A stretch of 64,000 nt of DNA. Source: Cristatella mucedo (lineage: Eukaryota > Bryozoa > Phylactolaemata > Cristatellidae). This document shows positions 29,377 to 40,994 of this stretch, one piece after another. The DNA lies in NCBI GenBank assembly GCA_009760855.2, contig WPIO01000021.1, positions 5,233,501-5,297,500 on the forward strand. The letters are read 5' to 3'. How positions within the stretch are numbered: the stretch's first letter is position 1; every line of letters begins with the position of its first letter. Below the pieces are notes generated by a model. The model was not told the DNA's origin, did no database searches, and saw nothing but the letters and a program-made list of their open reading frames with translations. The translations under genes were made by a program, and so were the position numbers.

Positions 29377-31319
29377 GGAGCTTCAACTATGGTCTGCACC
29401 AGTACCACATCGGTCAGCCTGTCGCTTTTTACATCTTCTAGATTATCGTAGCGAGTTCTGTTAGTTATGAGCAAAAGTGTACGCAGTCGCACACCTGAAG
29501 ATCGAATTGACAACGCCGCAGGCAGTGTATTGCAAATCGCTGGAAGCCACGCGGAAGCGATTTACCCTACCGGGCTACCCAGGCCCGCGAGAATATGTAA
29601 ATGCATTTATGGGTTTGCTGTTCCCCTTGGGCGAATTCCGCCGGAATAGCTTCGGTGTCACGGTACAGCGGACCCATTAAGTTCAATCCCACAGCCGTCA
29701 GAGGTCTGTTGGCTACCGCATGCATACCAAAAGCCGCTTAGGCTTTTAGTGCACTATAGAAAACTCTCCTGCGTTACATCCACTTGGACATTCATTGCGG
29801 ATTTGTGGAGTTACAGACGGAGACACAATACATTACTAAGGTTCCAGCATAGTAACGGTCTCAGCACATTACACTACGAAACCTGCTGGTTAGCCATGAC
29901 ATTTAGGCTGGATATGTCTAACTTTTGCATCAGGACATCAAGATATATTTTTGCCTTCAGGATAGCAATACTCTCAAGACTAATGCGTCCAAATGCAGCT
30001 ATACGCTGCTCGGCTAACCTTTATGGTTCGCGAAATCCGTGGCGCTAGTTTTCGCTCATGTTGAGAAAAAATGCCGCTTGTCAATTTGCTTAATTTAGAT
30101 TAAACGCGGCACTAAAATTTGCAGAAGCCCAGCAAGAAATTTTTACTGAGTCCCCTAGTTTGGCGATGCAGCTTTCTACTAAATCGTTCAAACACTAAAC
30201 ACTGTTTTCAGTAAGAGGCCGAATTTCGCGAATATAAGAATATATAATATGCAAATATATAAAAGTCATTTCACCGATATATAGTCGCAATGGGACTAAC
30301 GCAAGACGGCCAACAAGTTTCCTCAGTAATCATCCAGCACTTCCGAAACCAAATGCTGTAGACTGTGTGCAGCAGCACCTGTCTGCACCGATGTCTTTCG
30401 GCTGCAATCGTAGCGCTCGTAAAGATACTAATCCTTGCTGATGCAAGGTAAATATGAAGCGAAGCAGCCCTGAACCTTAGAGATAGCCCAGCGATTTGTG
30501 AGTCCAGCGTCAGAAATGCACGCAGGAAGGCCGGCAGCGGCAGAATACGGCGGCGATGAAGATCGCTCATACCTTAAGATAGCTACTAGTCCATATCCAT
30601 ATACAGAAGAGAAGTCTATTCGTCGGCGTTATAGAGGGCTACCGGCGTCCAGCATCGACCGCGGCGCACAACTCGTACAGCGACGCCCGGAGCACTTCTC
30701 AACTGCCTGGCCGATGTCTAGAGCGCAGATCGCTCCACTATCCCAAGGCCTACATAGCCCAGCTGACTGCTCACCGCGCAGGTTTTACATCGCCTAGCCA
30801 CGAATTACGACATAACTAGTTCCTAGTCGCTACAATTCAGGATCCGCGAATAATAATTTGTCTGTTGTACTCGGGGCTGGTCTTCACGCGACCGTTTCAA
30901 TGCGAATGCATGCGCCGCTAAAAGAAAGTAGACGCAGTATAAAAACAAACTCGCACTGCAGTCCTTCTTTGCCGGCTCGTTCCCCGAAAAACGTTGCCGG
31001 CCTCCTCGGCCCATCGCCCGAGCGCATGCGTAAAATTTGCTTCCGGTAGTCGTGGCTGGTGACCGGCTCGGCTGTGTGCTGAGGAGTAGGCGGAGGTGAT
31101 AGGGCCGGCAAATGGCAGGAGCTGAGAATGAAGCGTCGCCTAGAGCTCGATCGGGACAAGGTTACTGCGTCGTCTGCGCTTGCCGCCCGCTGCTTATGCG
31201 CGCTTCGATGCTCCCTTGAATTAAGCCATGTATTTAGTCGCGGTTGCAACCAGTATGCAGCAGCTGAGACCGTCGGCTCAGCCGTCGGTCTCAGCTGCTG
31301 CGTACCGTCGCTTGCCCCG
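29377..31319. other. no gene recognised; CpG-rich from about 30.9 kb
   Basis: Overlapping short frames on both strands without domains. From about 30880 to 31480 the sequence becomes GC- and CpG-rich, compatible with a promoter region for the downstream Pur-alpha gene (inference). Confidence 0.35.
31257..31301. repeat. 45-bp near-perfect hairpin
   Basis: Arms of 20 bases beginning GCAGCAGCTGAGACCG, with one T-T mismatch and a 5-nt loop CTCAG. It lies in the CpG-rich stretch. No transposon-like ends. Confidence 0.85.
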
Positions 31320-31376
31320 ATGGCGCTCGGTGTCGTTGCCTCAAAGCATAAAATGAAAAAAACTGTGGCTGATTTG
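31320..31376 (+). other. possible first coding exon of the Pur-alpha gene
   Basis: An ATG here opens a 19-codon stretch ending in one extra base before GTGATT, a possible donor. That leaves phase 1, which is exactly what the exon at 35630 (starting GG|GAT) needs. The N-terminus of Pur proteins is not conserved, so sequence gives no support. A cDNA would decide; weak candidate. Confidence 0.2.
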
Positions 31377-31689
31377 GGTGATTTCCGGGGGCGTAGAGTG
31401 TTAAATTTATCTAACACCGGTGGCATTAAGCGCTGTCAATTGAGCAGACGAGGGCGCCATGGGCGGGTCAGGCTGCCTACTAATGCTAGGCTCCCGCTAG
31501 CCGATCACACTTCCTCATTATGATGCTCAGCTGTGCTTTCACTTAATGTTTTCTGTTACCATTCACTGCATTATTTCTCGTTTGGTTTGACCGGCAGCGT
31601 CGTGCCTTAATGCTCCAAACGTGTAGTCATCCCTTCAGTTCCAGATTTCATGAACGATCTGGCTCTCAAGGTTGGGAGTAGTGGTAATA

Positions 31690-31932
31690 ATAACAATTAA
31701 AACATCGGTAAGACATTTTATAGCGCCCTAAGAGAACTAAACTTCCATGTAGGCTCTTTTAAATTTGCTGGGAAGAAAGCATGTCAAGTGGTTAGTGGCA
31801 ACAGTACAGTGTCTTGGAGCAGATATTGTGAGTAAAAGGTGGGTGTTTAACTTCTTTTTAAATTTCGTCAAGTTAGGGTATGTCGTGTGACGTCAATCGG
31901 AAGTGAGGTCCGGGATTTGGAGCATACGAACT
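31690..31932 (-). mobile_element. L2 3' end fragment, old
   Basis: Hairpin tail remnant 'tagcgccctaagagaacta' near 31721, then L2 3' UTR and C-terminal words ('gtgtttaacttctttttaaa', 'ggagcatacgaactg') on the minus strand. Confidence 0.7.
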
Positions 31933-32879
31933 GTAACACAGCTCAACCCTCAGCCGATTACGTCCTCGGATTGTCCACAGCCATGGCTCTAGGCTTCGCT
32001 TTTTCTGTAGGGGTGTTCCAGCCTGAGTTGAGGCAGCGCTACATTGTACTCTATACGTAAAAATGTAACGTTTATTGCTCTATGTTATGAATGTTCACCA
32101 TTTTAATCTGCCTCGTCATATATTGTAACCTACCATCTCAAAACCCGCCCTCGGAGATAGTGTACAGTCTGAAACTGCAGAGAAATAACATGAACTTGAA
32201 ATAGCTTTCTGAGCCGTCTTGCCCCAAATCCAGTCATCTGATGGAGCAGTCATTTTGGACGATTAGACAAAAATGAAGCTGTGAGAGGAAGGTTAAAAGC
32301 AAGATTGTTCATATAGTGGGCAAAACCCGTGAGTGATGAAAGACTATACGGCACAGTCATAGTGTTTATTTGACACAAACTCTCCGGTTACTCATCCAGT
32401 GGAAGTATGACACAATTTTGTTGTTGGTGACGGTTGGGAAGCGTAGGAATAGGGGTAACCTGGGTCACTACTCTGCCCTGAACTCTGGATCAGCTACTAC
32501 ATGTACCTGTATTGCTGCCACCTGGCACCCATGTTTGTTTGATGGGCTAGTGCTCATTGGCTCATAAACTTCAGATCGGTCGGCACATGTGCTGGGCTTC
32601 GTCTGATCCCGGAATGCCTCTTGGCGGTGGTGTTGGTGGCACTATCTTCGGACGGAAGGGATGTAAGAAGAAATTTTTTGCAATCTGACCATTGTGTTTG
32701 CAGCCTCCCAGCTGCTTGTCTTATTTTGCCAGCCATGGCTGCATTGCTATACACCCTAGCGCTTCAAGCCTTTTGCACTCGATATAGTCATGGCATTTTC
32801 GTTCAGTTGTACTAGCTTGATTGTGACCTTGACCTAGGAGCATCGAGACTGATCGAGAGCAGCGCACGAGTTGACTGTA
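31933..32879. other. no gene recognised
   Basis: No recognised coding or repeat content. If 31320 is the first exon this is intron 1 of the Pur-alpha gene. Confidence 0.35.
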
Positions 32880-33250
32880 ACCATACGATTGCTCTTATGC
32901 CTTATCCTATGGCTAAGGAGCTTGCACTCCACGACCCTGAGGTCGTGGCTTTGAGTCCTGCAGCCGGCAATGTTTTTAATGCCCATTGCAACCGTGAAGA
33001 CTTCTCTGCCATCTCGCCTGCAATGCAAATGAAGCAAATGAATCTGCCGACCTTTACTCGTACAACCCCAGGGTTTTAGCCCCAGGGGTAAGGTAATCGA
33101 AGTTCAGTACCCAGGTCTTGGGTTTGAACCTGTCGGAGACCAGTATTTCCTGAGTCTACGAGCCTACGAGGTGAGCTGTGCTTGCTCTTCACGACGTAGC
33201 TTCGTAGCTTTGAGTCCTGCAGTGGGCGATCCCTTGCTGCCCTTTGCAAA
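32880..33250 (+). repeat. two decayed SINE family 2 copies
   Basis: 'gaggtcgtggctttgagtcc' (32939) and 'tagctttgagtcctgcagtg' (33205) resemble the family 2 B box plus body of the copy at 12655-12830, read in the plus orientation. A further B-box-like GGGTTTGAACCTG lies at about 33120. Ends not resolved. Confidence 0.45.
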
Positions 33251-33336
33251 GCAGTGGTGATAACTGTACGAGCTGTGCGTGTCTGTACGAGCTCGTGCCA
33301 AGAGGCTTTCACCCGAGTTAGTGGACTAGTGAGGTG

Positions 33337-33338
<2 letters not shown>

Positions 33339-33396
<58 letters not shown>
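33339..33396 (+). repeat. (CT)n microsatellite
   Basis: About 58 bp of CT repeats followed by a related degenerate 'ctgctctctgagct' stretch. Confidence 0.95.
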
Positions 33397-33398
<2 letters not shown>

Positions 33399-35090
33399 TC
33401 TCTGAGCTTCTCCCTGACCTCTATCTGCTCCCTGACAGCTCAGTATCTGCTCTTTGAGCTCTGCTTATGCTCCCCCCCCCCAGTAGTAGTAGGGAATGCA
33501 TGGTGTGGAGCTGTTTTGCTATTCGTCATTGTCACCTCGGCAGCTGGTTGCCACCGATCGTCAGCTCAACTTACCTACTGCCAGCTGTGCAAGGGTTCAT
33601 CTCGGGTGGGTGTGCTGCAATCCAATTATTGGTGGGGTGTCTGAATTTGGTGAGCAACTAGGTCACCGGGTCGTTTGAAGCTGCAAGGCTTGCACAAATA
33701 CTGAGCTGCAAATACGACTCAGTAGCTGCAGCAGGGAAGGAAGATGGAAGGGAAGGGACGTCCTGCATCCGACGCAGAACCGACTTCGTGCGCTCGGCTG
33801 CTGCTTGCTACGCACCACCACATTCAGTCTAACCCGCTTTGAAGTATCGCAAGGTGTTAGGCCTTCCTGGGCACCACCGTTGATCGAGCGAGCGTGATGG
33901 CCGGCAACAAATATGCCCAACGGCAGCTGTTCTGCTTGTAAAGAGAGAGAAAAAAGATGGGGAAAGGAAATGATCAGCCCTAATTCAGCAGCCTGCTATG
34001 TGTAGCTGTAGCAAGGAGCCTCGGCTGCATTCAGCTCTCATCCGAAGATATGCACCTGGCAGGCAATGAAGCGCTGCCTGCTGTGAGCCTTGATCTCGCA
34101 ACCTGAGTGAGTTGTGAAGTGCAAGCACAATGTTGCTGGGCTATCCCCCGGCGGCAGACATGTGTGTGAATATTATGTGTGTGTATGTGTGCCTGCGAGT
34201 CAGGGCTCTACAGTTTGGCTTCATCCTTTGCTTTGGCAGTAGATGGATTAGCACACTTATTAATGCGTGTAGTTCTGCTACTTGCCTAAGATAGGACAGT
34301 TTATAAGACCTTGGACCAAACCCTACTAAGGCACCCCATGACCTCATCCTATTGGCTAAGGTCGGCTTGTAGCCTACCTACAGAAGTTATTTATATTTTG
34401 AGTTGATGAAAACCGGCAGGCATTGCTAACCCATTATGTTAAACCAGTAACTGTTCCTAATGCAGCACAAATAAGAATCAGCATCAGTTAGACCAGTATC
34501 GGTGCCTCCCGGGAGACCATGGTCAATATATCCGTTAGGTTAGTAATGTCACCCTAGCATTTGCTCGTGCCAGTTGCGCCGAGAGTTTCGTCTGCCTACC
34601 GTCCATGTGTCTTGCTAGGGTAGCACAGGCCACGTAGCCTTGCCGCTGACCCCCATTGCTAATCCCTGCACAGAGAAGCAGTGGCCGGCTACTGTATTCT
34701 CTAAAACCGTCAAATACATGTGAGGATTGTTGAATCGTGAGGCTAATGCCGTATGGATAATTGCTGTAGAGCAGCCGACCATGCAATCACACTCTTCCTT
34801 TAGGTGATTACAATACAGCCTGGCTAAGGCTTATAGCACTGGCTAGAGCCTGCATGGGTGACTATATTGCATCGCTATGATGACAACGTATACAGCTAAG
34901 ACCAGGCAGGTTATATTATAATACCAGTACACCAGACCACACATGGTGGTCTTGTAGCATGTACTACCAGTGTAGATTGGTAGAGAGACGGCTTGATAGA
35001 GAGATACAGAAAGACTGGCAGAGGCAGAGACACAAAGAGACATTGGCACTGGAAGGTAGAGACATGGTGAAATAGACAGACAGACAGAGA

Positions 35091-35092
<2 letters not shown>
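33397..35092. other. no gene recognised
   Basis: Unassigned; probable intron or intergenic DNA. Confidence 0.35.
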
Positions 35093-35186
<94 letters not shown>

Positions 35187-35263
35187 TTATAGAAGTTTGA
35201 CTTGCAGCTCTCTCCTCTTTCTTGCTATATATATATCTCCTCTTTCTTGCTATATATATCTTG

Positions 35264-35321
<58 letters not shown>
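35093..35321. repeat. compound (AT)n microsatellite
   Basis: Two long AT runs (35093-35183 and 35265-35319) around a short spacer with two copies of 'tcctctttcttgctatatat'. Frames through it (Ile-Tyr repeats) are not genes. Confidence 0.95.
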
Positions 35322-35629
35322 GCTTTGCTAATAAAATGCAAATGTGCTCAGTACACATCGGATGTTTGTCGATTTAACCTTCCAAGTGATTTGAATTACC
35401 AACTCAATAGCGAGAAAGTTCATTCATGTGACATATTAGGGCACGTGAAAAGTAGGTCTTCGATGATTACCGATTTGTTTTTGGCTAAGCCAAGATCTGT
35501 GCCTGAACAATGTAATAGTCTGCCTGCACGCATGTCATGTGCTTGAGTCTGCCTAGGACTTACGCAGCAGCAATGACGCACAGATGCAGTGCATTTTTTT
35601 ATTGAAATGTTCACAACTTTATTCGACAG

Positions 35630-35733
35630 GGGATGAGGAGGAGCTGGCCACCAAGACCCTGCAAATTCAGTCGAAACGGTTCTATCTCGATGTGAAGCAA
35701 AATAAACGTGGTCGATTCATAAAAATGGCCGAG
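35630..35733 (+). CDS. Pur-alpha exon: repeat I, first half
   Basis: Acceptor ...cgacag at 35629, donor GAG|GTAGGT at 35733/35734. It begins in phase 1 (GG|GAT) and ends in phase 0. Confidence 0.9.
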
Positions 35734-37052
35734 GTAGGTGGCACACTGCTCCTGACTGCTCCAAGCGAGCCCAGCCGCGATGGACCGGCTGCCTCGCTTG
35801 CTCATTGTCGTGCACTTCTACTTCCTGTCGGCAGTGCGTCGTTATTTTCTGGAACCGTTGGCAGCTGTAGCTCTCCGGGCCGCAGACTGCCCGCCGTGTG
35901 ACAGCTGAGGAGGATTGGGAAGGCAAAAAATGGCCGTGCCACTTGCTTGCCGTTGACGCCCAGGGATGCTTCGAAAAATTGATGCCATCATGCTAAAGGA
36001 TTCGCACGCTCGCTTGTGCTATGTTGGCTAGGGCGGTTGCTTTTCACTTCTCTTGTGAGATTGGGCATCACGCTGTGGTGTAGGTGTAGTAGGTGGCATG
36101 GTTAGCTGTGCTCCCTCAGTGTGACCTCACTGAGTTTTCGATAATCGACAACAATCCTAAGGATCCGTCTGAGAGCTTTCTTAGCATCACTGAGGGTGAT
36201 GCCCACGACCCGGTTTATCGTTCGATGCCATGCCATCGTCGAGCATCTCAACAAGTTTCCTCTTCGCTGGGGCTTACGTAGGGCAAGTGGAATATGTCTA
36301 GGGCACTGTAGCACCACTGCCGTTTGTGGCTGCAGCTGAATGTTGTGCTGCATTCTACTATACGTTCGCGAATCCCTCGAGCTTTGGGAAATACTTGGCG
36401 ATGATGTCGCATAAGACAGCTTCTTGTTAGCCGCTTCCTCTGTTTCCCTTTGACACATGGGGTGCTGTCGTGTCCACGCCCAGTTTTTGCAGGCTTTCCT
36501 CAAGGCTGCCATTGCCGTCTGAGCCCATTGGTTCGGAAACCGGTTCAACGTGTCCAGTTGACTGATTGACAAACAACGTCAACGGTTTGTCCCTGAGGTT
36601 CACTGCTCTCACCAAGAATCTACCTTTACTTACTCTGCTATTTCACCAGAACAGCCTTGCCTGCAGTTGGTCAAGCAGCCAAATGTGCCTCCCAGGTTCG
36701 AGAGGCTCTTGTTCACGGCATTTGTTCATTATCCTTGGTGTATTTGTGCATGCTGGCACTGTGCGAGTTATCTCTAACCAACTGAATGCTCCCTTTCTAG
36801 TTTATGCAAAGTTCTAGAAAGAGAGTGCTCTTAGGGCATCATACAGATGTCACTGTGAGCCTGGATAGCGATTGGGCTCTTTGAGGGCGACATACAAACG
36901 ACTTATTATCATTGCTGCTTTACTAATGTGCACCTGAGCATCTGCTCTCGTTCATGCAAGCTCAATTGTGCCTGCATGATGACCCTAGCACTAGCGCCGT
37001 GGGTGTGCATGTGTATGCGTGCATGTGTGTGCGTGTGTGTGTGTGTGTGCGC

Positions 37053-37089
<37 letters not shown>

Positions 37090-40000
37090 CATGTGTGTGT
37101 GTCGTACGCCCACTTTTACTACACATCCTCACCTAGACTCTGGGGTTGGGCTGGCTTACTGAATCCCGGCTGCACAAGCACGTGACGAGTCGACTTGCAG
37201 CTTTCTCTGGGAGTCGCATCAAAACTAAACATGGACTACAGCAAGTTGCCTGCCGTGCAGCTGCTGAGTTGCTCGTAGGTCCAGGGCTGCAGGGCGGAGC
37301 TGCCCTGCAATCAAAGTGCGTGCGGCTCAATTGCCTTCAGACCCTCAGGATTCCTTTGCTCGCCTGAGTTCATAAGGGTTGCATCTGCAGGCTGGGCTTT
37401 CTGTGCACCATAGCTGGAAAGAACCGTGCACGTTTTGCTGCCACTGTCCAGCTTCTGCTTATCTGGCTGTCTGGCAAGCCAATCGCGGCTTTTCGTCTGC
37501 CTACATGTCTGCTTGTGCAAGGCCACTCGCTAGCTAGCGTACCGGCATGCTGCTGCTGCTTGCTGTTGGCGGCGTAGACGCTGAGGAGCATGTTTGTGAT
37601 CCGCCCACTCAGCGATCCCCGGCACCTTGCGAGCAAGCAGACAGCGTGCAGAGGAGACCAAGTGAGGGTGGTCGTCTCGATAGCTGTTTGTTAGCGACGA
37701 CTTTTTTGCTCGCCTCTCCACCATCTTAATTTGCTGTGCACCATTTTACTCGGCACGCTGTTGCAGCACTAAGCCTCGTGGCTGGCGAGGTGTGCACTGG
37801 CCGACGGTGCAGCTGAACGCACGGTTGCCCACCCACCTGCAGCGTATCGTCTACGCGCCCGCAGGCGTACGGTGCTGCCTGGCTGCCAGCATTGGACCGT
37901 GCTCCACGCTTGTAGGTGGGCGCCGGCGGCCGCAAGAGCCGGCTGCTGATGTCCATGCCAACCGCTGCATTGGTCAGAGATCACCTGACCGACTTTGGTG
38001 AATTCTGCTCCCAGCTAGGTACGTTTGGCAGAGCTGGCTAGCTAGCTAGCTAGCTAGCCATAAGCAGCCCGGAAGCAGTGTGCTCAGAAAAAACAGGGGG
38101 CGCTCGCTGCCTGGCGCCGCCTGGCGCCGCTCCTCCTTCCATCGATGCTCAGCTCGAAGTCATGCCGCTGCGTTGGAGTCTGCCAGCTGTGAGGTGGAGT
38201 AGCTCTTGTGTATGGAAGGGCAAGAGCGTGCAGAAGCGAAGCAGCAAATCGATTGCCTGCCAAGTCGGTGCCAGAATTGACGTCGCGTGAGCACACGTGT
38301 GGTACTAGCGAATCGTTAACCCTGCCGTGGATTGCTGAGCAAAAGGATCTGTCACCCACAGTCTTTAAGCTCCAAAAAGGGATCTCTATGTAATGCCTTA
38401 AGGGAAACATGTGACCCTGAGGGCACGAGGGGCCACTGCTGCTGCTGCTCCTTAGTTGCAACTTAGCTGCAGTTTAGCTTATATGAAGGAGACATGAGGT
38501 ATGGCCTTTAGGTGTGTGAGTGAGAGAGAGAGAGAGAGAGGATTTTGACTCATATACACTGGCCGATCAAGAGTTCTCTTGGCCTTGGTGATAATAACAA
38601 TGCATATCTGTTGCACTGCAAGATAGACTGGAATCTCTCTGCATTTCTATCTACACATGTGCTGGAAATAGTGTTAGAGACAGGTAAGTCAATTAAGCCA
38701 ACCACCATTGCAGTAAACATAAGAATATTAAAGATGATCGTGTGGCTAAGCCAATGTTGGAGGGAACAGTTAGGTGTTTAGTTGTGCTGTAAATGTTGTC
38801 AACTCACTGGTTGTCGAGATTTCATTTTGTTTCAGGTTGTAGGTGCCGGCGTGGTGTCAGAATGATTTGAGGTTGGTCGGAGGCCCCGCTAAACGACGAC
38901 CCGAGCTAGAGTGTGTGGTGCAAGGGAGAATTCGAGTAACTTAATATTTCAGATGAATAAGCCAGAGGAATGAAAAGAACCTGAACAGGATTTGAATGAC
39001 CTTGAAATCGATGTTTTGCGTGGTGGGAAGCCGGTGCAGGTCAGAGAGAATCGGCAGAAGTGTAGACAGGATGTGACAAATGCACAGGCTAACCTTGCTG
39101 TAATACCTTATAATAAATAGCATGTCCACATGTTTTCAATATTAGCTAACCGAAAAGCTGGCTTGGCGGTATTGTCTTGTTGCCGCTGCCATTGCTACAG
39201 CACTCTATTTGCCATCCTCTGCGCCCGAGATCTGCGCTCTCGATCTTGCCGTGCTTGCTTTGCTTCCTATCGAGCTCTGCTGCTCTTGCTCTCTTCGCTC
39301 CTGCTGCTCATTCTGCTCCCGATACTCTTTCTGCAACCTCAATCGACGCCTGCCTCTGCCTGCTACTGCCAATGCCGGCGTATATTCATGTTCATTGAAC
39401 CGAATGTCTCTGATTAATGATGTGCCGTGCATATGCCTCCCTATGCTCGTGCGTTTGCGACCACGCAGCCGAGCCTGTTCTTTCTTTTACGGCGTTGTCG
39501 GCTCGTCTTTCAGAGCCGGTGCAGAGCAACCCGGAGAAGCCACTGCCTGACGGTGGTGTGCTCAAGAGTCAGGTAATCTCTAGGGACAACCGAAGGTATT
39601 ACCTAGATCTGAAAGAAAATCAGCGAGGGCGATTCTTGCGGGTAAGCAAGCCAGCCTGCTGAAGCCTTGCAGTTCTGCCCGTTCTGCTATAGCCTCAGCT
39701 GCTCGGCGGCTGAAGCGACCGACCGACCGAGTTATGCGACTGCAGCAGAGGCCTTCGTCTGCACAGGTGTCACAGACCGTGCCTCGCGGAGGACCGCGCT
39801 CGCAGGTCGCCATCCCCTCACAGGGCCTGGTGGAGATGCGGGACGCCCTTACCGACCTGCTGGATGAGTTCGGCTCAGCCGAAGAGCAAGAGCCCGAGGC
39901 CTCGTCCGGCGGTGGCGGCGGCCTCGCTTCGACCAGCCGATCGCTTAGGGCCGACAATAAAACGTTCTACTTTGACATTGGCCACAATAACAGAGGCACG

Positions 40001-40407
40001 TACATGCGTCTCTCTGAGGTGAGATTGCTGTTTCGGTTGCTGCAGCTGCTGCCGTGCCTAAATCGCTCTGCTTCCTGTCGATGGGGGGGGGGGTAGTAGT
40101 CTGAGAACTTGGAGAAGCACCTTTGAGAAAGGATTTTGTCACTTGCATGCCGTCCATAAGTTTGCCCCGGTGAGTGTATTCCGTCGATCGCCGTCGATCG
40201 TCGTAGGTGCGACGGAACTTTAGAATGTCGATCACCCTTCCTGACCATGCGTGGAAACAGTTCCGAGACGCGCTCAACGAGTGCATTGCTGAGAATGAGA
40301 CCCCTGAGGCGGTGGTACAGAGCAGCAGCGGAAGTCCGACCGAGGGTGCCGGTGACGGCAGCAAAGCATCGAATGCCAGCCCGGAGCAAAAAGAGGAACA
40401 ACAGTGA
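35630..40407 (+). CDS. PURA-like: Pur-alpha family single-stranded nucleic-acid-binding protein (spliced)
   Basis: Coding exons: 35630-35733, 37916-38018, 39514-39641, 39767-40018, 40207-40407; all junctions are GT-AG and the phases fit (789 nt with one upstream base; 262 residues plus an unseen N-terminus). The product has the three PUR repeats of the Pur family. Repeat I: '[20 protein letters not shown]' then '[10 protein letters not shown]'. Repeat II: '[17 protein letters not shown]' then '[18 protein letters not shown]'. Repeat III: '[19 protein letters not shown]' then '[18 protein letters not shown]'. Pur-alpha binds purine-rich single-stranded DNA and RNA and acts in transcription, replication and mRNA transport; repeats I and II bind nucleic acid and III dimerises. 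The C-terminal tail is Ser/Glu-rich. Every repeat is split by an intron at the same point. A 5' exon must supply the start. Confidence 0.93.
36720..36915 (+). mobile_element. L2 3' end fragment in a Pur-alpha intron
   Basis: Decayed 3' UTR ('tatttgtgcatgctggcac') and hairpin tail ('ctagaaagagagtgctctta', then a second imperfect copy of the tail). Confidence 0.6.
37026..37102 (+). repeat. (GT)n microsatellite
   Basis: Interrupted GT/GC repeat in a Pur-alpha intron. Confidence 0.92.
37916..38018 (+). CDS. Pur-alpha exon: repeat I, second half
   Basis: Acceptor ...cttgtag at 37915, donor CTAG|GTACGT at 38018/38019. It encodes [20 protein letters not shown] and continues to CSQL; phase 0 in, phase 1 out, which joins the next exon (AG|CCG) to give Glu. 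Confidence 0.88.
38037..38059 (+). repeat. (GCTA)n short tandem repeat
   Basis: Five to six copies of GCTA just after the donor of the exon ending at 38018. Confidence 0.9.
38519..38541 (+). repeat. (GA)n microsatellite
   Basis: About 22 bp of GA repeats in a Pur-alpha intron. Confidence 0.9.
38940..39112 (-). mobile_element. L2 RT C-terminal fragment in a Pur-alpha intron
   Basis: The minus frame reads [19 protein letters not shown], a decayed version of the L2 '[18 protein letters not shown]' segment. Confidence 0.65.
39514..39641 (+). CDS. Pur-alpha exon: repeat II, first half
   Basis: Acceptor ...gtctttcag at 39513, donor CGG|GTAAGC at 39641/39642; ends in phase 0. Confidence 0.9.
39767..40018 (+). 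CDS. Pur-alpha exon: repeat II second half and repeat III first half
   Basis: Acceptor ...tgcacag at 39766, donor GAG|GTGAGA at 40018/40019; phase 0 at both ends. It contains a Gly-rich linker between repeats II and III. Confidence 0.9.
40207..40407 (+). CDS. Pur-alpha last exon: repeat III, second half and tail
   Basis: Acceptor ...cgtcgtag at 40206; stop TGA 40405-40407. Confidence 0.9.
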   Translation: MRRNFRMSITLPDHAWKQFRDALNECIAENETPEAVVQSSSGSPTEGAGDGSKASNASPEQKEEQQ

Positions 40408-40547
40408 AAACAACGCTCGCCCATTCACAATCGCAGGACCCAGCCCAGATTGGCCACTGCCCTGCTAGGCTGCCGACTCAACTTTTGCAGCCATGTGCCG
40501 AGCTCGTATGTTTGCTTGCTGACCAAGCAGATATGAGTGCATAGAGT

Positions 40548-40553
40548 AATAAA
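40548..40553 (+). terminator. polyadenylation signal AATAAA, Pur-alpha gene
   Basis: AATAAA about 140 bases after the stop codon; the best candidate for the 3' end of the transcript. Confidence 0.6.
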
Positions 40554-40994
40554 TGCAAAAGCTCAAACTGAACGGCTCGGTTCCTGTTACTCTGCCTCTG
40601 TCCGTTAAATCGGAGCACTTCTGCTGTTTATATTATGCTGTGCGTAGTGCTGTCTAGCAAAGGCGAGCGTGTCTCGTTCAGCTGCTCTTTTGCATTAAGA
40701 TTGTGCGTATAGCCAGATGGTGCTGAGAGTGCTAACCACGATCTCATTGCTTACATACCGGTTTGGTGGCTACGCTAGTTTAGGGCAGTTTGTTTGTTTA
40801 ATGTCGTCCAAGCTACAAAGATCGCACTTCTTAGGTAGGGAACCATACTCAGTTGAACATGGCTGGCACTAAAGATGGCAAACGAATATTATTGCTGCCG
40901 ACAAATTTGTACAGTCTACAGCTTTCTGTCTGCCATCTCAAAAGAAATTTGTGGAAAAGCTTAACCGAATTAGGAAATAAAGTAACGGTGAACT
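40554..40994. other. no gene recognised
   Basis: Spacer between the Pur-alpha gene and the solo LTR. Confidence 0.4.

Noticed and set aside
30884-31426. 180-residue minus ORF
   Set aside because: A CpG-rich antisense frame without domain, spanning the hairpin.
34843-35358. 171-residue ORF rich in Ile-Tyr repeats
   Set aside because: It is a translation of an (AT)n microsatellite.
36102-36572. 156-residue minus ORF with '[12 protein letters not shown]', resembling a Gypsy RT motif
   Set aside because: The neighbouring RT motifs (no active-site box, no second motif) are missing and the rest is unrelated; possible tiny remnant but not supportable.
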